Positions 23,707-32,918 of a stretch of DNA of 64,000 bases are shown piece after piece. The notes beneath the pieces are model-generated. The model did not search any database and was not told where the DNA came from. It saw only the letters and a program-made list of their open reading frames with translations. Source of the stretch: a bacterium. Its GTDB lineage: Bacteria > Patescibacteriota > Microgenomatia > UBA1406 > GWC2-37-13. The position numbers were made by a program, and so were the translations under genes. Numbering within the stretch: position 1 is the first letter of the stretch; every line of letters begins with the position of its first letter. The stretch is from positions 23,960 to 87,959 of the forward strand of contig JAKQDR010000261.1 in the NCBI GenBank assembly GCA_029573715.1, read 5' to 3'.

Positions 23707-26700
23707 TTATTTCTTGGTCTGAGGAGTTTGAATTTGCTCTGTTTTATTTTTCTGCCGAGCTCGATAGTACCATGCGTATGCCAACCCTCCAACAAGCAGT
23801 CCCACTCCGACAAATGCCCATACACTGCGACTTGCTCCTTCTTCAACCAAATTATCAAGTGGGGGAAGGGCAGACTCTGGTGTGGCGACTTTCTCGCCCA
23901 GCACCTCTCCTTCGGCTTTACCTTTGGGTGATGGCTGAGCTGTCAAACCATCTTGCTCACCGAGCACCTGCCCTCCAGTGCCTCCCGATCCCTGCACAAT
24001 GAGGGCACCCTCTTCAATCACCTCTGCTGAGGTGCTTCCTGTGGAACTGGTGACTGTTTCAACAACTTTATCTCCGACCGGGTCTGAATAATTACCCGCC
24101 GCATCAAAAGCACGCAATGCGTAGTAATATTTTTTATTACAATCGGGTACGAGTTCCACGTGGGTCGCTTGGGTGTTTGAACCAATGGTGAATGTGGCTA
24201 CTTTAGTGCCATCATTGAGCGTAAACTCTGTGCTGTCACCGCGATACACCTCAACGCGCACCGTCTTACCGCCATCGTCTGCCGACCAGAATGTTATTTT
24301 TTTCTCACAAGAACTCAAATCAAATCGGTCGTAGTTTCGAGGATTTCCCGGACGCGTTGATGTAGAAATGTATTTCACCGTGATCGTCTCCGCTTGGGCC
24401 ACATATGGGCTCGCAGGAGAACCCAGCACAGTGACACGCACTTCGTATATGTTGTCACCTTCAGCGAGCGCACCAGTTTCAACTTTACACGCACCGCTGT
24501 CTCCACCGGCTTTTAGGGTGATATCCGACCCAAATTGCGTGAAATTCCAGCTGTTTTTAGGGCTTTTTACATAACAACGGGCCGTAAGCTGTCTGTTCAT
24601 CATATCAAGCGCCACAAATCCAAGGTTAAACCCTTCATTAGTAGGAGATCGAGGCTGCTCAACCCGCACCACAATCTCATCGGCAAGGGCTGCATGCACA
24701 GCGGGTGTGTTGCCATACACATACACAGACAGCACCCCAAATATGGTGAGAAGAATTGCAATCATTTTAGGTGTGTATTTCATACGAGTTTTAAACAAAT
24801 ACCATAACCCAATCATCAAGCCCACCAAAAGCTGTGCAAACCCCAGTATCACCAATATACTTGCAACACCGGTTGCCGGGAGCCGACGCGCAGATGTCGC
24901 ACCGAGCACATTGCCCAAATCGCGCTTCTCAAGTATGTTTATGGTGTTTGAGGGTGTGCCCACTTTTTCAATTTCTATTTGGGTGCCAACGACTGTATCA
25001 GTAATTATGCCAGGATCTGTTTTGGTCGAGTCTGCAGAGCTTGCAAGCACCATATCTGCCTTATCTATCGCACAAGATGTCGAGTCGGCACACCCATAGG
25101 CCCACGCCAAGTCCTTATACACTCCTGGCTTGCTGTCTGTGCCTATTGTCGCAACATATGTCAAAACGACAACATCACCCATGGCAAGATTGCCCAGAAG
25201 CCACGTACCTGGCGATGAATAGACAGGCTGGGGAATAGAGTAGGGAACTCCATTTTTCAATGCCTTCCATGAACCGCTCTTGTATGCAAATCCCCCTGGT
25301 GGAAGATCTATGACTTTCACATCCACCATATCATTATCCAACACCTCAATCGTGATGGTATAGGTCACATCTGCACCCACCGCCTGTGGAGTGGGCCACT
25401 TGTCGTTGAATTTGCTGATCCGAAGCACTGGCTCAACTTTTTTATTCACAAACGTAACCGATTTAGATGCTCCGCTTAAAACAGTCACTTGCATGTCGCT
25501 TACCCCCGCATTCTCATCACCGAGCATCGCATCAAGATAATATCTGCTATCTATATTTATCTCTTGGAATGTGTATGTGCCTGGATTGACGGTAAACACA
25601 TGAGGGCTGGTTTCTGTTATCACATGGGTGCCGAGCATTTCTCCCGCATCAACATCGAAGGGGAAATCGTCTGTAATGTCTTGATCAACGTGGTTTATCA
25701 CATTCTTATTCACAGTGATGGTGGCCTTTTGATAGTTCCCTACATAGCATGTTTTTTGCTCGCCCGGCTCAACGGTCACGGCAAGCCCTGATCGATATGA
25801 ACCATTTTCATCTTCTTTTTGAGCGAAAACCGACGAAACGCCCAATATTCTATCTATGAGTCCGACACTTTCATCACCATCAATTGGGGTGGGGGTCGGA
25901 GTGGGGGAGGACATACTCCCATTGCTACAATATATATCTGTCACCCCCATAACATCACACCAGTTGCCCCATTCCTCCTGATAACTTAGGTCAATATCGA
26001 TATTATGAAATAAGCTACAGTTTTCAAATTGAGTACAGGGCCTTGCGTCGCCATAGGATACCAATCGATCATACCCATTGGCCTGACAAGCCTTAAGTGC
26101 ACATGTAGCAGCATCACCACACTTGTTCCATCTCGAACACATCCCATGATGCCCATACGCCCACCCATCTTGAGTTATCTTTACCCCTTCCTGAGCTCCT
26201 TCACAATAAATATTGGACTGATACCAACCTTCCTGCATGATTTCATCAAGCACATAGTCGCCAGCCCCAAGCACGAAGGTGGTGCTTCCCGAGCTGTCGG
26301 TCGATTGGGTTGTGGTTGGGCCATCTGTCAAACTCATGGTTATATCCCAGTTGGGGAGTAGTGGCTCACCGTTGTCACGCTGACCATTGTTATTAAGATC
26401 ATGGAACTTGTAGACTACAACATCACCATACTGAGTGTTACCAAAGTTATATTCCGGACCAGCGACCATATTAACACTCACTGCCATACCCCGAGGATTT
26501 AAATCGGGCAAGGTCACCGTGTGACATATTGGATCAACTGGATAGGTTTGTGCCCATCCTGATTGAACAACCTCACACACGTCATAGGTACCTGCGAGAA
26601 GCCCCTCAAACCAATACCAACCGTAGTGCTCATCATCACCTGATGTGGTGGTTTTCGGCTCACCTGCATCCCATTGCTGATTGTTATTTTGATCAATGAA

Positions 26701-29700
26701 AATCTCCCAACCGCTGAGCAATTCCTCTCTATCATTTACCCCATTGCGATTTGCATCATTCCATTTGTAGCCATGGATGTCATATGATTGTGTGTTTGTG
26801 ATTTGACATACTCTTTCTCCATCGGAGGGTACCAATATGCCAGAGCACGAGTTGCTTGTTTGTTCCCAGTTTGAAGGCACATCTTCACTCACTGAGTATA
26901 TGTTTGGTTCAACAGTGAACGTATAGTCAGCCACATCCGTTACACTGCCGGTGGCCGCCCCATACACCTGACCACCACCTGAGACGGTGACACTAAACTC
27001 TGTCGGGTCGCCCGATGGAATTGTGGTTTTCTGAACTCTCAGTTGGCCCGTCACCAAGCGATTCTCAAAAATTACTGTGGTGTCTTGCTCGCTCACCGTG
27101 ACTGGGGCAGGGAATAAGGCTGAATCTTGGCCATTTACCTGCGTTGATACATGGCTCCAATGAGCTTGTGGTAGTTCAAATGCTACATAATCACCATATG
27201 GCACATCCTCCAAAGTGACACAGCCATTATCACCGGTGACACCAGTTGCCAGCACCTCATGAATTCGTGCGCGGAAATTGCCATTATTAAGATTGTCGTT
27301 GTATTGGTTGTCCCAAACGTTCAAATTAAGATTACCGCCAGCAAAACCTGATACCAGAGTGGTGTATTGGTGAGCTGGGCTGTAACCACCCCACGCAATA
27401 TTTTGACCACCAACTTTGAGTTCTAAACCTCCCACGGTTGAAAGCTGATCTCCACTCACCCAGCCATCAGCGCCCATGGGGACATTAAGCGGTCTGTATG
27501 AAAAGCCGGCATCTGCAATCATTGCTGAATTACCATAGCGATAGGTGCCAAAGGCAAATACCACATGATCACCAGCTGGCAACGAGGCATCGATGCCACT
27601 ACCATTTGTTACCGGAATCTGATCATTAAAAAGCGGGTTTTGCTGTGCCAATCCTACGGTCCAATTTGCCAGAGGTTGATCGTCACCGTCAACCTTACAG
27701 ATCGTTACGTCTTTTTGAACAGGTGCATTGAAAGCGACACAGTAGTAGCTTTGACCAGATTGAGGAGAAACTATTTGATCGAAATTATCATAATTTGCCA
27801 CATCCGTATGACAATACATTTCAGCGCTTACATTGCTACCGGGGCTTGCTTGGGGCGGGTAGCTGAATGGTACATAGTCTGCTTTCAAGCTTTCTCGCAC
27901 CCATATACCTGGAGCGCTCTCTAAGTTGTTGATGGAGACCTCAGTAACACCATTTTCATTGGTGGGACCGAATGTTTTCCATTGATTGTAAGCAGTGCCT
28001 GTTTGCGTATTTGGTCCACAGTAAGGCACATTACACATACCTGATGAAGATTGACCAGCAGCAAGACCTAAAACTTCACCACTCAGCTTGTCAACACCCT
28101 GTTGACCTGATTTATCGGCGAAGCCCCATTGGAAATCCCAATCCTGAGCAAACCAACATTTGCCATTTGAATTATTTACAAAGTTTTGCGCAGTGTTTGC
28201 ATTGATGTTCGCACCATTGTGCCAGTTGGGTAGATATGTTTCATTCTCACATATAATTTTATGTGCGATTATCTTAGTGGGCGGTTTTGGTTCTTCACAT
28301 ACCTGCTCAACCACATCTACCGCGTCAAGATCATATCCATCAGCTGTCGCCTCAAGAGCTGGATCGCTGGTGATATCTGTTATCTTGACATACTTGGCCC
28401 ACAACAAACCTGACCCGTTGAGATCTAAATATCCAATTCCATTTCCACCATCTTTGTTGGTGACATTGCCAATACTTACCCATGTTGACCCATCTTGACT
28501 GACTTCAACGGTTGCTGTTTCAACGCCATAACTGTTTCTTCCATTGGTCACTTCGTGGAAAGACAAATCAGGAGCATTGAGCACATCAACGGCATATCCA
28601 GAAAGCTCAAGTATGATGGTCCCTCCATAGCCCAAAGAATAAAACTGCCCATCTGCAGGGCCAACCGCTTTCCATGGATTCATACGGGCCACATCAGTGA
28701 TAGGAGTGCCATTTTTACGAAGCCCCTGGGTGTGTGACACATAATTGCCCGACCATGCAGCACCTTGCACACACGCAATTGGTGTCGGGGTTGTGGTTGG
28801 TGTGTTGGTGGGTGTGGGAGTACTGGTTGCGGTTGGAGTGGGGGTCGCTCCTTGCTCCGTACAGGCAACGCTCACATCATCAACAAACATGCCGAGTGAG
28901 TCAGTCATTCCGATTTCAATGAAACTGATTCTTGTAAGGCTGGTGGTGGCAACAAAAGTATAACTTTCTGCTTGCCAGTTGGTGCTACTACCACCTGCAA
29001 GATTGCCACTATTAAACATCTCAGTATTACCAACGACAACTTGCAAATGATTATTATTATGGTTTGGTCTGGCAGAATACTTCCAACCAAGTGTGTACTC
29101 ATATCCGGGAATAGTTGGGATGTCTTGTGAAAGCGCAATAGAGGCAGGTTCACCACTAAACCCATCGCTGGGCCCCGTCCAATCGGTATCTAGCTCCACA
29201 TATTGTGCACCACTTGCTGGCAGCCAACCGTTCACCCCTTGATGCACTTCGGTTTTTGGCTCAGGGCGAGTGTTACCATTGTAATCTGAAAAGCCACCAT
29301 ACCACTCAGCTGTCCAGCCAGCCATTTGTGCGTTATTAAACACATCCCAACCAGTACCTTGGCTCACAACTGGTGTTTCAAAACTACCATTGGCAACCAT
29401 TTCTTGTCGGCATTCATTTATCCAGGTACACTCACTTGAGCAACTGGATTGACCATTGAGCGGGCCATAATCACATTGTTCATTGTCATTTTCTATGCCA
29501 TCGCCACATCTACCAGCAGGTGGAGTGGAAGTCGGCGTGGAGGTGGGTGTGGGGGTATTGGTTGGAGTAAACGTTGGGGTAGCAGTTGGAGATACACCAG
29601 GAATATTACAGTCATTATTCCATATCGCTTGTCCCTCGGTAGTCCAGTTTTTACCAGGGTAAGTGCATATCCCGGAATCACAAGAATAGTAGAAGGGTGG

Positions 29701-31179
29701 GATGATGTCTCCCCATGGAACACTCGGATACACACCACCATTGTGGCCATCATGACCTTGAACGTCTGCGCTCTTACTTGGATTCATACTATTGTAAGGA
29801 TTTGCGTGTGCACTGGTGGAGTGACAAATAGTTACCTTGTCGCAATCAGTATCGCTGGTATTTGCAAGCCCGGGAGAGATACAACTTAATATAAAGTCAG
29901 CGCTGTTGTCATTGGTATCCTGACCATCGGGAAAGCGAGAAAGTCCTACCGTTCCAAGTGATACATTGTCGGCAATTGTTCCCGCTGTTTCGGTATATCC
30001 AGGTGTATCGCCTCCGTAACTTACGGTGTCAACAAGAACTTCGGATGAAGCAGATTTAAAAAATAGTGCAACCGCATCCGGACCTTGTTGGAGTAAATTA
30101 GTATCCGGGGAAACGTCCATGTCACAATTTGGGGTATTACCGCTTTGCGCACAAATTACGAAATAGTCTCCAGATGCGAGGCTTACGTTTGGAAGATCGA
30201 AGGCATGGCCAATTGATGGAGGCGCACCGTTATTGATTGTCCGCACCTCATAATTGTCTAGATTAACAGCTGTTTGACCGTTATTTTTGATCTCGATAAA
30301 TTCAGCATCATCAGTCCCCGGCTGATCATAGTCAATTTCATTAATCACTAGAAGCTCTGATGGTGTAGGAGTGGGGGTATTGGTCGGGAGGGCATCAAGC
30401 CCATCGCAATCTTGATCGATTCCATCACCGGCAATTTCGGGCGCGCCAGGATAAACGGAAGAGTCACTATCGTTGCAATCGGTATTATCAGCTACATAAC
30501 CGACTGGTGCCGAACAGGCTTGAACGGTACTGTCATTATCCCCGTAACCATCGCCATCGGCATCGAGATAGTAGGTAGAAGAAACGCAAGTAGGAGTGGG
30601 GGTAAGTGACGGCTGAATCGTGTTCACATCCTCAAGCCACTTTTTATTATCTTCAGTAAGCTCAAGCAGGTTGCTCACATCGTTGTCATTTTCAATCTTC
30701 CCTTCGCCAACAAGTGAGAATGCATTGCTCTCCTCTAATATATACCTATGCTCATACGCCCAGGATAAATCCTCAACCTGCACTTTCACGAGTGCGCGCT
30801 TTACTTCATGATCAATGCAATCAACTGCAGAGCATGTACCTGCATACAATTTCTTTTTGAAAATACCCGATGCATCTTCACCTTTTCCTTCTAATCCTTC
30901 AACCTGATACCCGTCATCTTTCACTCGAGTATATGCCACAACATAGCTAACTTCTGAAGACGTATTTACCGAAAGTTCAAGCTCATTTTTTGAAACATCA
31001 AATGTGACAGATAGCACAGGCGGAGCGTCAGCATAAGCAATTTGTGAGCTCACTCCATACGCGAAATAGGGGAGATAGCTATTCGCCAAAAGCATAGTGG
31101 TGGTGAGGAGAGAGAAGATCTTCCGGAGTGCAGCCTTATAAACTCGTATATGGGTTAGAGAACGAGTGAGGTTTCTCAT
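23707..31179 (-). CDS. giant multidomain surface protein with internal LPATG signal and second signal peptide
   Basis: One frame of 2490 residues. The order is: signal peptide; an N-terminal domain; a calcium-type DADGDGYGD and DGIDQDCDG motif; a Thr/Pro linker; a lamin-tail-like domain (VINEIDYDQPG...); a CGDGIENDNEQCD motif; a DUF642-like carbohydrate-binding-type region (NGSFETPV); further beta domains; two SdrD/Cna-B-like domains (YKWNDANRNGVND, KFHDLNNNGQRDNGEP); and a DUF11-like domain. Then come LPATG at 2100-2104 (24868-24882), a membrane helix and KTRMK, normally the end of a sorting signal. The frame instead continues with Met2133 and what looks like a signal peptide ending PAVHA, an FN3-like domain, and a final membrane helix with a basic tail. 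It may be two fused genes. The promoter is at 31209-31236; sortase follows. Confidence 0.88.
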   Translation of the reverse strand: MRNLTRSLTHIRVYKAALRKIFSLLTTTMLLANSYLPYFAYGVSSQIAYADAPPVLSVTFDVSKNELELSVNTSSEVSYVVAYTRVKDDGYQVEGLEGKGEDASGIFKKKLYAGTCSAVDCIDHEVKRALVKVQVEDLSWAYEHRYILEESNAFSLVGEGKIENDNDVSNLLELTEDNKKWLEDVNTIQPSLTPTPTCVSSTYYLDADGDGYGDNDSTVQACSAPVGYVADNTDCNDSDSSVYPGAPEIAGDGIDQDCDGLDALPTNTPTPTPSELLVINEIDYDQPGTDDAEFIEIKNNGQTAVNLDNYEVRTINNGAPPSIGHAFDLPNVSLASGDYFVICAQSGNTPNCDMDVSPDTNLLQQGPDAVALFFKSASSEVLVDTVSYGGDTPGYTETAGTIADNVSLGTVGLSRFPDGQDTNDNSADFILSCISPGLANTSDTDCDKVTICHSTSAHANPYNSMNPSKSADVQGHDGHNGGVYPSVPWGDIIPPFYYSCDSGICTYPGKNWTTEGQAIWNNDCNIPGVSPTATPTFTPTNTPTPTSTPTSTPPAGRCGDGIENDNEQCDYGPLNGQSSCSSECTWINECRQEMVANGSFETPVVSQGTGWDVFNNAQMAGWTAEWYGGFSDYNGNTRPEPKTEVHQGVNGWLPASGAQYVELDTDWTGPSDGFSGEPASIALSQDIPTIPGYEYTLGWKYSARPNHNNNHLQVVVGNTEMFNSGNLAGGSSTNWQAESYTFVATTSLTRISFIEIGMTDSLGMFVDDVSVACTEQGATPTPTATSTPTPTNTPTTTPTPIACVQGAAWSGNYVSHTQGLRKNGTPITDVARMNPWKAVGPADGQFYSLGYGGTIILELSGYAVDVLNAPDLSFHEVTNGRNSYGVETATVEVSQDGSTWVSIGNVTNKDGGNGIGYLDLNGSGLLWAKYVKITDITSDPALEATADGYDLDAVDVVEQVCEEPKPPTKIIAHKIICENETYLPNWHNGANINANTAQNFVNNSNGKCWFAQDWDFQWGFADKSGQQGVDKLSGEVLGLAAGQSSSGMCNVPYCGPNTQTGTAYNQWKTFGPTNENGVTEVSINNLESAPGIWVRESLKADYVPFSYPPQASPGSNVSAEMYCHTDVANYDNFDQIVSPQSGQSYYCVAFNAPVQKDVTICKVDGDDQPLANWTVGLAQQNPLFNDQIPVTNGSGIDASLPAGDHVVFAFGTYRYGNSAMIADAGFSYRPLNVPMGADGWVSGDQLSTVGGLELKVGGQNIAWGGYSPAHQYTTLVSGFAGGNLNLNVWDNQYNDNLNNGNFRARIHEVLATGVTGDNGCVTLEDVPYGDYVAFELPQAHWSHVSTQVNGQDSALFPAPVTVSEQDTTVIFENRLVTGQLRVQKTTIPSGDPTEFSVTVSGGGQVYGAATGSVTDVADYTFTVEPNIYSVSEDVPSNWEQTSNSCSGILVPSDGERVCQITNTQSYDIHGYKWNDANRNGVNDREELLSGWEIFIDQNNNQQWDAGEPKTTTSGDDEHYGWYWFEGLLAGTYDVCEVVQSGWAQTYPVDPICHTVTLPDLNPRGMAVSVNMVAGPEYNFGNTQYGDVVVYKFHDLNNNGQRDNGEPLLPNWDITMSLTDGPTTTQSTDSSGSTTFVLGAGDYVLDEIMQEGWYQSNIYCEGAQEGVKITQDGWAYGHHGMCSRWNKCGDAATCALKACQANGYDRLVSYGDARPCTQFENCSLFHNIDIDLSYQEEWGNWCDVMGVTDIYCSNGSMSSPTPTPTPIDGDESVGLIDRILGVSSVFAQKEDENGSYRSGLAVTVEPGEQKTCYVGNYQKATITVNKNVINHVDQDITDDFPFDVDAGEMLGTHVITETSPHVFTVNPGTYTFQEINIDSRYYLDAMLGDENAGVSDMQVTVLSGASKSVTFVNKKVEPVLRISKFNDKWPTPQAVGADVTYTITIEVLDNDMVDVKVIDLPPGGFAYKSGSWKALKNGVPYSIPQPVYSSPGTWLLGNLAMGDVVVLTYVATIGTDSKPGVYKDLAWAYGCADSTSCAIDKADMVLASSADSTKTDPGIITDTVVGTQIEIEKVGTPSNTINILEKRDLGNVLGATSARRLPATGVASILVILGFAQLLVGLMIGLWYLFKTRMKYTPKMIAILLTIFGVLSVYVYGNTPAVHAALADEIVVRVEQPRSPTNEGFNLGFVALDMMNRQLTARCYVKSPKNSWNFTQFGSDITLKAGGDSGACKVETGALAEGDNIYEVRVTVLGSPASPYVAQAETITVKYISTSTRPGNPRNYDRFDLSSCEKKITFWSADDGGKTVRVEVYRGDSTEFTLNDGTKVATFTIGSNTQATHVELVPDCNKKYYYALRAFDAAGNYSDPVGDKVVETVTSSTGSTSAEVIEEGALIVQGSGGTGGQVLGEQDGLTAQPSPKGKAEGEVLGEKVATPESALPPLDNLVEEGASRSVWAFVGVGLLVGGLAYAWYYRARQKNKTEQIQTPQTKK
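24868..24882 (-). other. internal LPATG sorting motif in the giant protein
   Basis: Codes for Leu-Pro-Ala-Thr-Gly at residues 2100-2104, followed by VASILVILG... and a basic stop-transfer stretch. It is about 390 residues before the actual stop codon. Confidence 0.85.
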
Positions 31180-31208
31180 TGGTAAAAATACGAAATGTAT
31201 TTGGCCCG

Positions 31209-31236
31209 ATTATACACCCCTTACAACCTCTGTCAA
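31209..31236 (-). promoter_or_regulatory. sigma-70-type promoter of the giant gene-sortase operon
   Basis: TTGACA (31231-31236, minus) and TATAAT (31209-31214, minus) with a 16-bp spacer; both hexamers are perfect consensus. The predicted leader is about 23 nt, with no clear Shine-Dalgarno. Confidence 0.8.
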
Positions 31237-31275
31237 TGGTATTGCGCATTGTCAAAATAAGCTATGCAGAAAAAC

Positions 31276-32322
31276 CTAACACGCAGATGCGATCGCAGCA
31301 ACCAAACGAGAAATTGTAGTGTCATCAAGTACCGAAACAAACACTACGTTTGAGGCTAAGCCTTGAGCGATTTTCTCAAGCTTAAACCTCGCCGTATCAT
31401 CGCACAATACATCTACTTTTGTCAAGACCAACATTTCTTGCTTCTTAAGCAAATCAGGATTATAAGCTGCAAGCTCTTGGCGAATTTTTTGGTAGTCTGC
31501 CACCATATCAGCAGTTTCACAACTTATACAATGGAGAAGCACCCGCACTTTCTCAATGTGTTTTAAGAATTTGTCACCGAGCCCTTTGCCTTCTGATGCT
31601 CCTTCAATAAGCCCCGGTATATCCGCCAATATAATTCGTTTCTCCTCACTTTGTACTTTTTGCCCTGCTTGCCCCTCGAAGTCTTGACGAAGTGGGGCTT
31701 GCCCCTCGAAGTCTTGACGAAGTGGGGTACTCTGTACTTTCAGTATTCCTAAGTTTGGTTCAAGCGTCGTAAATGGATAGTTTGCCACTTTCGCGTGAGC
31801 ATCAGTGAGCACATTGAGAAGGCTACTTTTCCCCGCATTAGGAAGCCCAATGAGCCCACAATCGGCAATCAGCCGCATAATGACATGAAACTTTCTCTTT
31901 TGACCTGGCTTTCCAGGATATGCGGTGGAGAATACTCCTTGGTTTTTACGAGATACCGATGCATTACCCCAACCACCCTGCCCTCCCTTACACAACAACA
32001 CAGGTTTCCCTTGCGTAAGCTCAATCGATTCATGAGTCACCGTATCTATGAGCAACGTGCCGATAGGGAAGCGGAGCGTAAGATTTTCACCGTCTTTGCC
32101 ATTTTTTGTTGATGATCTGCCCACCTGTCCGTCGGGAGCATGATACGATAGAGTGCGCGTGTATTTAAGAAGCGTAGAGAGATTGGGGTCCACGACCGCA
32201 TACAGATCACCACCCCGACCACCATCACCACCTGCAGGCTTGCCATAATTAGGGAAAAAAGCAACTCTTCCATCGCCTCCATCTCCCGCCTCAACCAATA
32301 TTATTGCTTCATCAATAAGCAT
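31276..32322 (-). CDS. obg: Obg/CgtA GTPase with repeat-derived insert
   Basis: A 348-residue ribosome-biogenesis GTPase. The glycine-rich Obg fold comes first (VEAGDGGDGRVAF, GGDGGRGGD, GKGGQGGWGN), then the G domain: G1 GLPNAGKSSLL, G2 YPFTTL, G3 DIPGLIEGASEGKGLG, G4 TKVD, and SVLDD. Between EPNLGILK and IILADIPG lies an insert (KVQST, two copies of PLRQDFEGQA, then GQKVQSEEK) where relatives have a tight hairpin turn. The DNA is a perfect 30-bp tandem repeat flanked by AAAGTACA-type words. There is no C-terminal OCT domain. ATG 32322 gives the usual MLIDEA start and follows a TACAAT box by 7 bp; longer frames to 32376 are unlikely. Confidence 0.95.
   Translation of the reverse strand: MLIDEAIILVEAGDGGDGRVAFFPNYGKPAGGDGGRGGDLYAVVDPNLSTLLKYTRTLSYHAPDGQVGRSSTKNGKDGENLTLRFPIGTLLIDTVTHESIELTQGKPVLLCKGGQGGWGNASVSRKNQGVFSTAYPGKPGQKRKFHVIMRLIADCGLIGLPNAGKSSLLNVLTDAHAKVANYPFTTLEPNLGILKVQSTPLRQDFEGQAPLRQDFEGQAGQKVQSEEKRIILADIPGLIEGASEGKGLGDKFLKHIEKVRVLLHCISCETADMVADYQKIRQELAAYNPDLLKKQEMLVLTKVDVLCDDTARFKLEKIAQGLASNVVFVSVLDDTTISRLVAAIASAC
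31668..31727 (-). repeat. 30-bp tandem repeat inside obg
   Basis: Two perfect, in-frame copies (31668-31697, 31698-31727), ten codons each (PLRQDFEGQA). They are flanked by ACTTTGTACTTT (31648-31659) and ACTCTGTACTTT (31729-31740). The core word CTTCG...TCGAGG resembles the dispersed TCGAG repeats in the spacers of this window. Confidence 0.9.
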
Positions 32323-32329
32323 GAATCTC

Positions 32330-32335
32330 ATTGTA
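32330..32335 (-). promoter_or_regulatory. -10 box for obg
   Basis: TACAAT on the minus strand, 7 bp from ATG 32322. Confidence 0.5.
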
Positions 32336-32393
32336 ATGCACATAAAGAGAAAATCCATTCTGACATGACGAAACACTCAGCCTCAACTTGAGC

Positions 32394-32441
32394 TTGACTT
32401 TCCTGTTCGTCTGAGCGTACAATGAGCTCGAAAAGGAGGTG
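32394..32441 (+). promoter_or_regulatory. promoter and Shine-Dalgarno of the 64-residue protein gene
   Basis: TTGACT (32394-32399), 18-bp spacer, TACAAT (32418-32423), then AAGGAGGTG (32433-32441) 10 bp before the ATG. This is a conventional leadered arrangement, in contrast to most genes here, and suggests high expression. Confidence 0.7.
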
Positions 32442-32451
32442 AACTCAAACT

Positions 32452-32646
32452 ATGGCAGTCAAATTTTACGATGTAAAACTTCGCAAAGAAGTACATCTTG
32501 ATGAAAAAGATGTTAAAACAGTAGAGTACAAACGCGAAACAAAAGATGGCAAAACACAAGTGCGCTATGCGCTTCGTGGCAAGACATCTGATGGACGCAA
32601 TCTCACAAAGTTTGTGAGCAAAGCAGATTATGACAAAATGAAATGA
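32452..32646 (+). CDS. small conserved-type hypothetical protein, 64 residues
   Basis: A Lys-rich, soluble 64-residue protein beginning MAVKFYDVKLRKEVHL. The predicted fold is short strands and a C-terminal helix (FVSKADYDKMK). It has one of the strongest expression set-ups in the window: near-consensus promoter, perfect Shine-Dalgarno at ideal spacing, and a strong terminator just downstream. That and its basic charge suggest an abundant protein, perhaps chromatin- or ribosome-linked, but no family is recognised with certainty. Confidence 0.85.
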   Translation: MAVKFYDVKLRKEVHLDEKDVKTVEYKRETKDGKTQVRYALRGKTSDGRNLTKFVSKADYDKMK

Positions 32647-32657
32647 GCATCTTACAC

Positions 32658-32711
32658 AAAAATCCCTTCACTTTAAACTAGAGATAATGATTGAATAGTG
32701 AGGGGATTTTT
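32658..32711 (+). terminator. rho-independent terminator after gene 32452
   Basis: 15-base arms, 32658-32672 and 32697-32711, with one G-U pair (AAAAATCCCTTCACT against AGTGAGGGGATTTTT). A 24-nt loop lies between, and the right arm ends in a T run. Confidence 0.85.
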
Positions 32712-32882
32712 GATAAACCACCCTTCCACGCCCACTTCCAACCAATTCTGCATCCCTCTCATCAACTGGTGCTAGTAGGGGAGGCCGACATTTATCCATA
32801 GTTCATTGAAAGTGGACGCGTGTGTCATATATAGTGAATTGCTTATTGCAAAAACAGTAAAGCTATATGCTTTAGGTTATCG

Positions 32883-32912
32883 TTGACATGTGAGAGTTTA
32901 AATTGATAGTAT
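32883..32912 (+). promoter_or_regulatory. promoter of the delta-60 repeat protein gene
   Basis: TTGACA (32883-32888), 18-bp spacer, TAGTAT (32907-32912), then 6 bp to GTG 32919. The placing supports the GTG start and a leaderless mRNA. Confidence 0.65.
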
Positions 32913-32918
32913 GAGTCT

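Noticed and set aside
27565..28500. Several frames of about 110-120 codons opposite the giant gene
   Set aside because: Antisense of conserved domains; no promoter, no family, and the giant frame is clearly coding.
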